Below, in pieces: positions 14,401-26,300 of a DNA stretch of 64,000 nucleotides. Position numbers and translations under genes: made by a program. Under the pieces are notes generated by a model. The model worked only from the letters and a program-made list of their open reading frames with translations. It was not told the origin of the DNA and did no database searches. The stretch lies in NCBI GenBank assembly GCA_018340805.1, contig JACMZG010001911.1, forward strand, positions 28,575,594 through 28,639,593, read 5' to 3'. Each line of letters opens with the position of its first letter. Position 1 is the first letter of the stretch. Origin of the DNA: Microvelia longipes. Its lineage: Eukaryota; Arthropoda; Insecta; Hemiptera; Veliidae.

Positions 14401-17400
14401 GGAGTATTAAACCTTTGACTTTGAACTATGGTATTATATTCTTCTATCCTCTCTTTTAATAAATGATCATGAGGAGTCATGTGACAATTAATTAAACAAA
14501 GAGAGCAGCCGTATATCTGCAGTCTCATACTCACTGCACCTTTGTTCCCCTATAAAATAAATACAGTACATTCAGCAAAAAAACATGAGGAGGAATATCA
14601 TGTTTTTCTATCTGGATCATAAATACAACCTTTTTAAGCCTAACAAACGTTTAGAAAGCTGTTATCATTACTACCTAGTAACTTCTGATATAATTTAGTT
14701 AAAAAATAACTATAACATTTCAAGTGAATTTTTTAAGAGCCAAAACACAACTTAACAAGAATAACTTATTACTTACATACTTATACATTTTGTTAGTTTT
14801 TATATGAATTTTATGAAATACTTTACATTTTATAAGAATGGCCCATGTGATTTGCATTCATTTTGATTAAAATAAAGAACTGTAACCATTTAGGGCTTCA
14901 AGAGCTTTCTTTTCATACTAATAACTCAGAAAAATTGCAGGTATGTAGCAAGCACAGCAATATGGACTTCAAGTTTTAAGCACATCAATTGAGAAAAACA
15001 ATTTAATTACTTATCTGCCTTCAGCACATAAAAATAAACAATTCATTTTAGAAATGTCATCTTACAGGGTAAGATGACAAGATGGTTGGGTGTATTGTCT
15101 AGAACCCAAACCCAACGCACATATCTGAAATCTCTGGAAATGAAGTTTACTCAAGTTATATTAACTCAAGTAACTGAGTCAAGTGTAATGGGAGTTTAAA
15201 GTTATAAAGATCTATCTCAATAGTAATGGAAGTTTTCTAAAGATCTATCTCAATGGGGATGAGAGTTTCCTAAATATCTATCTCAATTGTGAAGTCCAAG
15301 TGATGTTGCAATAAGTGATTCCCTATAGGTCATGTGCAAAACATGAAGAGAACAGCTGATAAAATTTCATATAAAACGAGTGTTTTTTTTGTCAAAATTT
15401 GATAAATACAACTAAAGTTAAGACATTTGTAAAATGGCCTAAAAATGTACAAAAAGCCAATATTTTTTTTTAAAGAAATTCACTGAATTTGCATAAATTA
15501 ACAATTTTCAGTGTTTTAGAAAGAGCCATAACTTTGGTTGTAGTCATTCGATTTTAATAATTACACTTGTTATTGAGCATTTTATCATCTTTAAAAAATT
15601 TTTTCTTCATGCTTTGCACACAACCACTTATTTCAAGAAAATTTAAATTTGTGAAATTTAATAAAATTTTGAGCATGTACAATCATATGAAGGGCACCAC
15701 TCTGGATAGGCAGATTATGTTTTTTCTTCGTAATTTACGAATTTTATTTATGAATTAATTAAAATTAAACTTATTTACGAATTAATTATTTGTGAAATTT
15801 AATACAATTTTGAGCATGTACAATCATATGAAGGGCACCACTCTGGATAGGCAGATTATGTTTTTTCTTAGTAATTTACCGTAAATTACAATATATTTTA
15901 AGAAAAATTTGGTTTGAAGTAGTACAAAATGAGTCACATTTTTTCAGGTCCGGCTCTTGGACTATGATGAGAGTTTCCTTAAGATTTATCTAAATTGTAA
16001 TGAGAGTTTCTTAAAAATCTATCTAAATTGTGATCTTTCAATAGTAAATGAATTCACAGAAGGTGATGTGTTGGCCCATTTGATTATCTACAATGTTACT
16101 TTTCCACAATAGTGTGCTGGAATTTGTTGAATAAGTCGTGCAATCATATACAAAAAAAATCTCGAGTATCTGAGCCACATGAGTTTTACTTAAAGAGTGC
16201 CCAGTACAACAAACAATAAAAAGTAAAACTAACCCAAAATCCTTTAAGACCAGTTCTAGTAACAACCTCCTGCATGTCTCGTAAATGTATAAGATGCTTT
16301 CTTAAACAAAATACAGACAATACTATTCCTACTAGTTTCACTGTTTTAGCTTTCACATATCCAAAGGGTGTTAGTGTTTCTCTGTAAGAAAAAAATAGAT
16401 TATAATTTAGTAAATCATGTGGAAGAAACATTATAACTAATTGAAAAAAACGGCGTAACACAGAGTATTAAATATTAACATGAGGGCATTTTTAAAACAG
16501 ATATATTTTTAAGAAGTAATAAACAAAAAGTGACAAATAGCAACACAAGACAACATTTAGGTAAAATAAATAAAGAAATAGTCTTACAAAAATATGCTTT
16601 GGTGTTAAAAAGATAATATTAACATTCCAATAAAATAACACAAGGTCAAAACGCCAGTGATCTTTTGAAGAAGTTCTATCACAGTCATGGTAATATATTA
16701 GAACAGTGCAACTTCCTCCCTCTGAGAATGGTTAAACCTAATAGAGTATTATAGCCTTTCTAAAAAAGTGCATGAAGTATTGTAGCTTAGTTTAATACAT
16801 CTCAAGCTGAAACCAATCTCGCACATGTAGTTTAAGATTTTATTGTATTTGGCATAGTCAGTTCTAGTACTAGATACCAAAAGTAGCTAGTAAACGGTTA
16901 TTTTTTAACACCTCATATAACAAATTATTGTAGCAATGTTGATGATAAGAAAAGACACCAAAATATTAAGAGGAAAAATACCTAAAATTGTTAGTCCATG
17001 GATCATCAAAAAGAACATCCAGTACTAAGTTTTGTGGTTGAGATTTTATTTCTTGTAACCTGGAAAGGATTTCAAACCAAATCAAATACCATAATTCCTT
17101 TATTACATTGTATCAGTATAATTTTATAATATATAGGCAATGTCAAAACAATATGATACCATTATACTCTTTGTGATGTTTGTTGATGTGACCTTCCCTT
17201 CGTACAATAGTTTTAGACTCACACACACACACACATATATATATATAAAATTTTAAAATCAGGTCTTAATAATAAGAATGTTTGAAAAATGCCATGATTT
17301 TGTAGCTCTCATGCCTTGCAATAACATTTAGTTTTACAATACTCAAGTTGCAAAACATATATTTTATGCTAATTACAAAAGATAATAATTAAAATTTCTT

Positions 17401-19123
17401 TAAGAGATGATACTTCCCCAACTAATAATTTTAGTAATGTTTTAGAATGTCAACCTTAATCATATATTTAAATTTTTCTTTAGTTGTTTGAAATTTGAAT
17501 CAAATAAATATATTTCCTTCAAGTTTTAAAAAATGGCAGGTTTATTCAAAAGTTCCGGAAACGGCATAAAAATAATTTAAAATTTGTTTACCCAATAACA
17601 TAAAAATCAGGTAGATTCTTGCTGCCATTTTTTAATCCTAACAAATCTTTTAGATTTTCAGTGGATCCTTGAGTAGCTACATTATATGTAACAATGTAGA
17701 GCCTGGAAAAAAGTTATTAAGAATTAAATAAGACATATTTTAAATACTGACAGATGACTTAACTAGAATAAACTAAGACTGACTTAAAAAATATTTACAA
17801 TACAGTGTAAAAAATGGAAAAAGATGATAAAAACGGAACCATCATTTTGTTATCATATTACTTTTGCAATGGAGCAAAAGTGAATTCAATTATTTATCAT
17901 CTAATTGGCCGAGAGCAGTATACATATATTTAAAATGTGGATAAGGGGGTGTAGATATAGTTTAACACATGGCTAAAATCAGCTGACAGCGTGGGAAAAT
18001 AGTGTTAAGGAACCAATGGGGTTGGTCAGATTTGAAATGGCGGGCATGATTTAACAACCAGGAATAACCTCATTGGCTCCCTAGCATTATTTCCTTACGC
18101 TGTCAACTGATTTTATCTGTGTGTTACGCTATAGAATACATGGGCCCTGGAAATTTATCTTATTCCGTGACAATAATCAAGGGGGGGTGTTATACCTGTA
18201 TTAATTTATAATACAACTTCTTAGACACCCATTTTCTTAAGGGTTACTTAAATGTTTCTTAATGACTACACTTTTAAATTAATTTGAAATTATTTATTTA
18301 TTTAAAACATACACAGGCTTGTAGCCCAATATAAAAAAATTACAATAACATAATTGTTCATATGTATATGAAGAGAAATACAAAATTAATTTATAAGATT
18401 CTTTGATAAATCAAGGAATTATTAAAACCATTTTTTTATTAGAAAAATAAAAGATAAATCGACAAATTAATCTCTTATTGTCTTTTATGGATGTGATTTT
18501 AATCCGTAGTCAACTATTACATGCTTAAATACTATCATATTCTAGCTGAGTGAATCTCCAATTTTTTGTGTTAAAGAAAATATTTGTGGTCATTTTTATT
18601 TTTCTTTATTTATAGGAAGAGTATTGTGTTTGCTCTAAAAAATTTGAAACCTGTATTTCACCTGAATTTTCAGTTTCAGACATTTTTAATACTTCCAGAG
18701 TAGTTTTTACTGTTGTCTGTATGTGTGTGTGTGTGTCTGTTATCACCATAGCTCCCAATGTATTTATGCAAGAGAAATCAATCCTTAGGTTAGATTAAGC
18801 TAAGGTCCTTAGTTGAGCTATCCAAAAATCATTTTTTTTTTATAAATTCAGCCAGGAATAACGACTCGGCAAAAATGTTAAAAATCCACAAAAGTTAAGC
18901 AGTGTCAAGAAAGGGTCACCACTGAGAACAAGCAAAGTGAGTAAGAAGATCTAGTACAATTTGATGATTTAAATATTCTTATAACAAACAGAAATAGTAA
19001 TAATTGTTTGTTATAAAAAAAGAAACTATAATGGTTTATACAGTGTATAAGCAGAGTGGATTGCATTTATTTGAACTCCTCTATTCTAGAGCATTTGGAC
19101 TGGATTAACTGCGCAAAGTTCTC

Positions 19124-19164
<41 letters not shown>

Positions 19165-19165
19165 T

Positions 19166-19212
<47 letters not shown>

Positions 19213-19553
19213 ATAACTTGTGAATGGAGTTATAATCACAGATTGAATACGCATGTATCAAGGAATCGGATTGCTAGGCAAAGTAATAATGTAAGCCCCA
19301 TAGTCCAGATCCATTACGAGTTTAATAACGAGTACATAACTCCAAGTCACAAGCTTCAGCATAGATATTAACGCCTGATTATCTAGATATCCAAGAATTA
19401 GTATAAGAATTGATAATTTGTATGTTTATGTACCTCATTCAGCCACTCTCAGTCCATACAAAATCCTTAAAAAATTACGCAATTTAAAATACACTAATTC
19501 CAACGAATAATATGAAGGCAACATAAGAATAATACTTACTTAATGTAATCCAT
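8428..19553 (-). CDS. INPP5K: inositol polyphosphate 5-phosphatase with SKICH domain (INPP5K/SKIP-like)
   Basis: Nine coding exons read in phase on the minus strand: 19553-19540 (MDYI..), 17702-17592, 17059-16982, 16381-16234, 14549-14374, 13788-13558, 13262-13109, 11809-11672 and 11029-10857, giving 407 codons. All have GT-AG borders. Residues about 1-300 form the 5-phosphatase domain: IGLQE near 43, GNKGAV at 118, NCHMTPHD, WLGDMNFR at 180-187, PPTYKY, PAWTDR at 256-261 and SDHKPV at 292-297, so catalytic and metal-binding motifs are intact. Residues from about 305 are SKICH-like (NWYVNE, SPWDWVAIF, DYIGYIYV), the domain order of INPP5K. Such enzymes remove the 5-phosphate from PI(4,5)P2, PI(3,4,5)P3 and soluble inositol phosphates, in human cells mainly at the ER. 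The final exon is not settled: a phase-compatible candidate at 8506-8428 encodes about 25 residues including SGSYHYRLRF, and another lies near 7108-6993. The left limit given is therefore provisional. Confidence 0.85.
8636..8739. repeat. about 104-bp segment duplicated at 54832-54936
   Basis: Nearly identical (about 96%) to the reverse complement of 54832-54936. The shared block contains CCGCCATTGGTATTGCCAAC and ends at GAATCGCGAATA. Homology stops abruptly on both sides. It is richer in G+C than its flanks and looks like a promoter-type or transposon fragment. Confidence 0.75.
8654..8880 (+). other. unrecognised open frame, possible exon fragment
   Basis: About 75 open codons read with mixed composition (TLWENLTNETKFKAQVKEFL, then HAYWKLYYGYP), followed by a donor-like GTAGGT. 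The first 30 codons overlap the duplicated 104-bp block, so an ATG-start protein beginning there is doubtful. The 'KFKAQVKEFL' part is vaguely like the last helix of LINE reverse transcriptases. I do not recognise the product and found no partner exon downstream. Confidence 0.2.
8881..10137. other. interval with no gene seen
   Basis: AT-rich sequence. A small imperfect tandem pair built around a CCACCTTAGTGG palindrome lies at about 9672-9731. Nothing else is supported. Confidence 0.4.
10138..10385 (-). mobile_element. tRNA-derived SINE
   Basis: On the minus strand the element begins with a tRNA-like head. An A-box-like TGGCCCAGGTTG is complementary to about 10358-10370, and a B-box GGTTCGCATCC is complementary to 10299-10309. 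A body of about 150 bp follows and ends in an (ATT)n tail, seen on the plus strand as TATAATAATAATG at 10138-10150. That is the usual SINE plan: pol III promoter head, body, short simple repeat. It is one copy, with no target duplication identified. Confidence 0.75.
10607..10813 (+). other. unrecognised small open frame
   Basis: A 68-codon frame opposite the phosphatase gene, 3' of its exon 9. From about residue 15 the composition is protein-like (TTSEIDVTSDSSHFAQDQ, then LGGKIPVHTVLPV). No family is recognised and no splice partners are evident. It may be a gene relic or chance. Confidence 0.15.
13992..14306 (+). mobile_element. family A MITE, copy A1 (8-bp TSD)
   Basis: A 315-bp element bounded by an exact 8-bp target duplication, TATACAAA, at 13984-13991 and 14307-14314. 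The termini are inverted repeats related to CATAGAGATATTATTACTAG. It has no coding capacity. It sits in the phosphatase intron between exons 5 and 6. Confidence 0.9.
15186..15292. repeat. minisatellite of 34-38 bp units, left part
   Basis: Three imperfect units share the core GAGTTTCCTAAAGATCTATC followed by TCAAT. The same units resume at 15965, so the array is split by the family D element. Confidence 0.8.
15293..15964 (+). mobile_element. family D TIR element, copy D1
   Basis: Homologous over about 650 bp and in the same orientation to 51645-52309. The right end is CCGGCTCTTGGACTA, the inverse of the TAGTCCAAGAGCC end seen intact in D2; the left end here is degraded. It carries an internal direct duplication: 15648-15738 and 15789-15879 are about 95% identical. 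No coding frame is present. Confidence 0.75.
15965..16032. repeat. minisatellite of 34-38 bp units, right part
   Basis: Two further units of the array at 15186-15292 (GATGAGAGTTTCCTTAAG, then TAATGAGAGTTTC). They continue the array immediately after the D1 right terminus. Confidence 0.8.
17221..17247. repeat. (CA)n(TA)n microsatellite
   Basis: A short run of CA repeats passes directly into TA repeats inside a phosphatase intron. Confidence 0.9.
17948..18149. mobile_element. hairpin MITE with long inverted arms
   Basis: The two halves are inverted copies of about 80-90 bp. The left arm contains AAAATCAGCTGACAGCGT and the right arm ACGCTGTCAACTGATTTT. The outermost right end, read inward, is CAGGGCCCATGTATTC, a hAT-like CAGGG terminus. 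The left terminus is less well preserved and no target duplication is evident. It lies in intron 1 of the phosphatase gene. Confidence 0.75.
19127..19215. repeat. (TA)n microsatellite
   Basis: About 90 bp of TA repeats with a few interruptions, in the first intron of the phosphatase gene. Confidence 0.95.
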
Positions 19554-20311
19554 AGCAGGAGTAGTCTAATTAATTATATTTATGCATAAATTATATTATG
19601 AAAAAAATGACCTTCATTCAGTATGTGTCAAGATAGGAATATATACTTTGAGTTGCCATATTGATTAATTACGAATTAAAAGTATAACATATTATTTAAA
19701 ATAACAAAGAAGTTAGTAAATAATGAAAACAATACAAATAGGTTGATTACTTTCAAGTTTTGAAATACTACTACGAAGTACAATAATAATATGATAACAA
19801 GTTAACAAATGAAAACTTATATTATTATAAGTAAAACTATTTTAATTTTTTAGTTATGTAACGAGTGAAACTAATCAAAAAACTTAAAAAAACTTGTTAA
19901 CTCTCAAAAAAGTTGAAATCCCAGATGATCCCTCTATTATCATATCAGTAACGAAGCCTTATAAATCATTTATAAATCTTGTCCTTCTAAAACCTTTGCC
20001 CTTTATACGGTAAATTAATCAGATATTTTATTTTAAGTTAAATAAAACTGCCCTAATTAAAATAAGAATATTTTTCTATAAACATTAAATTTAAACGCGG
20101 ATGATTTCAAACATCTCGGTGAGTATTTTGTCATAAATGTTTTCTAATTAAAGACTTCTGTCTATCACAGTAAATTATCGTTGCTACACTGTTAATTACG
20201 TCATTAATTAGATAAAAATGTCAACAAGGTAATACTTTAGTAATTTTTATTAATTAAATTGAAGTTTTACTATTAAATTTAAGTGAAGTATGCTAATTAT
20301 ATAAGTTTAAA
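19554..20311. promoter_or_regulatory. divergent intergenic region, likely shared promoter
   Basis: A 758-bp gap separates the minus-strand start codon of the 5-phosphatase (19553-19551) from the plus-strand CHMP6 start codon (20312-20314). This head-to-head spacing suggests a bidirectional promoter. I see no clear TATA box that would fix either start site. A donor-like CTCGGTGAGT at about 20115-20124 might end a non-coding CHMP6 leader exon. The regulatory role is inferred from geometry only. Confidence 0.5.
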
Positions 20312-23300
20312 ATGGGTAATTTATTTGCGAAGAAGAAAGTTAGTCGTGTAACAGAGCATGATAAAGCAGTTCTGGTAAGTTGTGTATAACCTTCTTTATC
20401 AGGTTATGCTACGCTTTGCTTTGTTTAACGTTTTTAACCGCTTTTATATTATTTATTTAATGAATTCTATTTACACTAAGCATGTTTTTTAAGTTTTATT
20501 ATGCCTCGTGGTAACGTAAAATCAGTCGCTGAAAAAATTTGTTTCGTAAGTAATTCTAGAAATAGTTGTTTAGCACGAGCGTTGTACGAGTCTATTCTGG
20601 ACGAAGATTTGAATCAAATTGAGTTTTTATTGAAATGTAAAGGATCAGATGCTAATTACTTGATAGAAGATTTTGGTATTACACCTCTACATTGTGCTGT
20701 GGGAACAGGCAGCGAAGATCATGCATTCAAAGTTGTTTCATTCATATTATGTTATGGTGGCAATCCTAATGTAAGATGTATTGAAGGCACTTCTCCTGTT
20801 TTAATAGCTGCTTGTTGGGGGCGTTTAAACATTTTAAAACTTTTGCTTGCTCATGGAGGAAACCCACAACTTATTGATGACGAAGGAAATAATGCTTTAG
20901 ATTATGCTAAACTTAACAAACACTATAATATTATATCATATTTAAAAAAATGGTCTCGATCCAGTTCTGCTATAGGATCTCCATCAGTTTGTCGCAATGA
21001 TGCTGTTACTCAAACAACAATAAGGTCTTTGGATGATATACCTGTTGAACAAACCACTATTTCAGATGGCTTTATTTCATGTGATGCCTACTACAGCGAA
21101 GATAATAATTCTTTTAGCAACACTACTCTTAGTATTTCTCCTCAGTCACCTTCAATTTTATATGAAACACCTCCAAAGTCGAAAAAGAATATTAAGTCTC
21201 CTAGTAGTAATTTTTCTGTAACCTGTAATAGTGGTGTTTCAATATTGGAAAGAGGGTTTATCTGTGAAAATACTTCTGATTTATTCTCTGATATAGATTC
21301 CAATATAGATTTACAGAACTCAGTTTCTATTTTTAACTATGAAGATGATGTTAATAATGTGTGTAATTCAAACAATGGGATTAATGAAAGCGTTACAAAT
21401 TTAGTTAATGAAGGTGTTGTGGCTCAAAATGAATTTGATGTCATTAATTGCAAAGCTGACATAAATGATTCGTTTTCAAGCTATGCTAGTTGTCTGTCTC
21501 AAAATCCTCAAGATATTGCTTTTATTGGATCATTACCAGAAGAATCCTTGAAACCTATTGAAGAATTATATACTGATGATGAAGCTGGTATTGTATTACT
21601 TCAACGAAACTTTCCACCAGACCATTCAGATAGTGATAACAGTCTAAAATCAAAGAAATCTGTCTTGAGTAATTGTTCTGCAGATTCTTATGATACAGAC
21701 AATTTAACAAACAAATTAAAAGAGTGTAAAATATTTTCTGGTCCTGTTACTAAAACTACCAAAAAAGTTTATGTTCGACAACTTAAAAACTTTATAAAAT
21801 CAGAAAAGCTGGATACTGAAAGCAATAAATTTACTATAGGAAGTGTCCTTTCACGTACATTTACTGATAATTATTTAAAACTTATTGAACAGTGGTCACC
21901 TTTAGAAAATCAAATGAGTGAAGATTTTCTTAAAAATTCTGTCAAATATAAGTTTAGAGGTGGTATTGCCAAGTGTTTTTTTAATTATTTACTTATGGAC
22001 CCATCAATAACTGGTAACTTACCTTTAAGAGCTAAAATGATGGATAGTTTAGATGTTTGGAAAGTATTTATTAATGCTATATTTTATGTTGGTAAAGGTA
22101 AACAATCAAGGCCTTACGCTCATTTATACGAAGCACTTAAACCAAGTACAAGGAAACCACTAAGTAAAAAAATATTAAAGGTGTTGGATATATGGAATAG
22201 TCAACAAGGGGTTGTTTGCTTAATGATATTTCATAATGTAATTAGTGCTGAAGCACTTACTAGGGAAGCAGCCATGATAGATGTCCTTTCTGAAGCAAAT
22301 TTAACTAATGCTCAGAATGGCGAATATCATGGAATTGCTTCTAGTTGGAATATGAAACAAAAATGTCAGTTAGGGGCGGTTCTGTTGCACAGAGCTTTAA
22401 ATATTTACTTAGCTGAAGGTGAAAGACAGATTTCTCCTCCAGATTTAGAAGCTAGGCCTAACTTTTATAAAAGATAATTACACAAAAAATTAGTTTAATA
22501 AATAGATTTCAACTTATCTGATATAGGTGAAATCTATCTGAAAATTCATGATTAATTAACATTTAATTATTTAGAAATAATTTATCTCTACTCTGGTTTG
22601 AATAATTTATTTAGAGTTTTAAATAGTAGTGGATTAGATGCATCCAGTCTGATATATTTTTTAACTTCAAGTCATTTTAACTTTATAATTATATTCAAAT
22701 TAGTTACTAGTCATTTATAGAGAGTTTGTTTTATTTATTACTAATTTTATTTGTAACCCTTACTTTATCAGACAAGTTTTTATTTTTAACCTTTTCTGTC
22801 TTTAAAAGACTAGTAGTGTTGCATGCAACAAAAGTTTTTAGTTTTTGTGAGGGGTTTAAACTCCTTGTAAAATTTATTTATTTCTTATAATTTTATATCT
22901 TGTTAACATTTGACTTTTAAAATATGTATCAATTTATGCCTAAAATATGATTTTTTAATAATTTAAAAAGAGTGGTAAAATTATACAAGTCTGAATTTTA
23001 GATCTCATAAAATATGATGCAATTAAGTTTTAGTTATCATTATTATTATTTTAAATATGAATTATAAATAAAGCTTATTGCAAGATTGAAATTGACGAAT
23101 TACTTTTATCTTTTCATTGTGAAATATAATTACTTATTAACATTAGCTTTAACTTTATCAATTTAAATGAATAAAAGACTGAGCATTTTATTATTTTTAT
23201 TAATCGTTTTGCTAACGATGTATGAATCAACTTAATATTTATTATATGTTAAATTTGCACTAGGTTGCTCCATCAAATTAATTAAAAAAATATTTTTAAA

Positions 23301-26300
23301 ATCAAATTATAGTTCCCTTTATTTCTTTTTTAGAAGTCTGTTCTACAGCTCTGATAATCCAGTAGTTCTTAACTTACCTAGTTGAAATCTTATTTTTTAT
23401 CATTATACAGTAATTAATATTTACAAACTTAGTGCATTTTATTATAATTCTCCTAAAGTACTGTATAAATACTACATTTATACACTAAAGCAGAAAATCT
23501 CTAAACAAATTTCACTGGCATGAAAAAATTATAATGTTATTGTGTTTATCAGTTGACATCTATAAAGAATCAATGAAGGAAAGATTTTTTTGGCCAATTT
23601 CACCTCATTGTTTATCCAACCAAAGAAGTATTTTGGTCTTTGGAGTTAAGGACCTAAAGTTTGCCAAATAATTAGTGACAATTTTTTTTTATCTGTACCT
23701 GAGATTGCATGAATAATCCCTCTCCCTAGTATATGATATGACTTGACAAATATTTTTGTTGTAAATTTTGACTATTATATTTTACATGTTGAAAAATGGT
23801 ATTTACCTATTACTATTGTGTCTTCATGATTTATTAAAATGCTTTTATTAAAAAATATTAGTGAAACCTGCAAATTTTAGAAATTATTGGTTCTTACAAT
23901 TAAATTTTCATATTCTTTGTGTTCACAGTCTTAGATATTTGTACTTTAGTTATAAATAAAACTTTTTAAAAAAAATATGTATGTTATGATATTACTATAA
24001 CCTTTTTTTGCTTCAATTGGTAAGTAATGCTAAATTAAAATATACATGGGATTTTTTAAAAAAAGTAACAACCTTTTGCTTTAATTTGGAGAAGTTTTTT
24101 AACTCCCACGTGATAAAAAAAAATTCAATACGGACAAAAGTTCTATTTCAGGATTTCATGAAAGACAGAGCCCTAAAAGACTGGGTGTTTGTTAAAAGAA
24201 TGAAAAATGGAACTTATGTAAAGCTCATGCAGATTTAATACTAGCTGGTTGGTTATCAAAAACCAGAAACTGTGATGATAGATTTGAAAGGTATTGTTTC
24301 TTTCATAAGAAATCTAACAATCACAGGCTTATGTTTCATCTACATCAGCTTTAAGGTGCTTATTAATTGAAATATTATTTCTCTTGCTGCTTTTTTATGT
24401 TAAATTCAGTATACATACTGCATAGCTTTACCTTCCCTAGATGTATAATGTAAAATAAAATGTTTGAAGTGGATTTATCTGTTTGAACTATTGATAGTCT
24501 TATCTAGTTTATTTATTGTTCCAGTATAAACATGATATAGTTTTAATCTTTGAACATGATCTTTTTCTTGTGTTGTTGTTTACATGTAATAGTTATTGAT
24601 TTATAATAAACTTTGTGTTTCATTGCAGCAAGTAAAGCAGCAAAGAGATAAATTGAAACAATATCAGCAAAGGATAGAAACTAAACTTGAATCAGAGAGG
24701 CAGTTAGCTAGGAAATTAGTAATCGAAAAACAAATTGAGTTAGTTTATTTTGTTTAATAATATATTTGAGACCTACTTAAACCTAGAATAAGCTTAATTA
24801 ATGAGTTGTTTAAAATTGAATACAATGGTATAGTATTCTAGTATAAATACTAGACTATTGTTGTCAATAAATAGTACAGTTGAATTTTATACTAACTTCC
24901 TAATATGGGTTTCAAAAACTTTTTAATATTCAATCTAACCATTAAGATAATAGGTTTGTTCAACACATGAACTGAAGTACACTACTCTACTCATGTTGCT
25001 ATTAATTAATAAATAAAGTAGAGCCTAAAGTTAACAAATGCAAGTATTTGTTAAGGAGTATAATAGTTTCTGTGTATGTGTTTAAAATACAGTGATTCAC
25101 AGTTAAATATGTGTTAAGTAATCACAAAAAAGTAATAGTATAATTTTGAGCTTCAAAAATATGAACAGTAAGCTAAAACAATTGTGTTTTGAGCAGTCCT
25201 TTTAATGTAATTATTTATAATTTAACAAAAAAACCCTTACAGGTTTTAAACCCACTCAACATTGTTAGTAAATAGATAAACAAATTATTTTAACAGTATT
25301 TTATTACTGATTTTCTGTTTTTTAATAATCTACAAAAAATATTTGGTGATAACCAAAGTACTTACGTTTTACATTTGCAAAAGTAAATTTGGTTTAATAA
25401 ATTCTTTTTTTATAAAATAGTTGTTAGTACACTGCTAACAGTGTATAAAATGTGTTATAAATTTTTTATAAAATGTGTTTGTTTAAGTGTTCCAAAAAGT
25501 TATTTAAGCATATTTGTGATTGCAGGATAATTTTTAACACTTTATTTTTAATTAAAACTTACATTTACTTTAATATATTACTTTTATACTGCTTTGTATT
25601 ATGACAAAAATGACTGATCCATTTTTTTGCCATCTTTAGGAGAGCTAAGCTGCTTTTAAGAAAGAAGAAATACCAGGAACAGTTGTTACAAAAAACTGAC
25701 AACCAACTTGAAACTATTGAAAGGCTTATTCATGATTTAGAATTTTCACAGGTTGAAATGCAGGTAATGCTTTGCTAATTTTAAAATAATGTATTTATTT
25801 GTACTCTTTGGTTCAAAATTATTAATTTAAATAATATTAAAGACTGTTAATTACCCATAATAAGCAGTAGTAGATGTAGTGATATAGCTGGGAGCCAAAG
25901 TGTTTAACAGCATAACAGCCTCCTTGTTGTTCCCAATCATAGGGATCATCTAAAAAAAATCAGCAGGTATTTACAAATGGAATATTACTAGTGTCTGATT
26001 ACACATTATTATAATTTTAAGCAATTTTTAAAAGAAAAATTGCTATTATTCACAGACTATGACTAAATAGTTATATTGTATTCATACTAGTTAATTCTTT
26101 AACCATGTATCACATTATTGTCATGTCATAATAGGCTCTCATCATATACCCACTATAGAGAAGAATGATTCTCTTGTGTGTAATTTTTATCTAATTTTTC
26201 TAGGTGTTTGATGGTCTTAAAATTGGTAATGAGGCTTTGAAGAAGATGAATGAACTACTTAACATAGATGAAATAGAGAGGATTATGGAAGAAACTCAAG

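Noticed and set aside
19067..19261. Minus-strand frame over the TA tract
   Set aside because: A Tyr-Ile repeat translation of a microsatellite.
21033..21221. Second plus-strand frame inside the nuclease gene
   Set aside because: Out-of-frame shadow of the long 658-codon frame.
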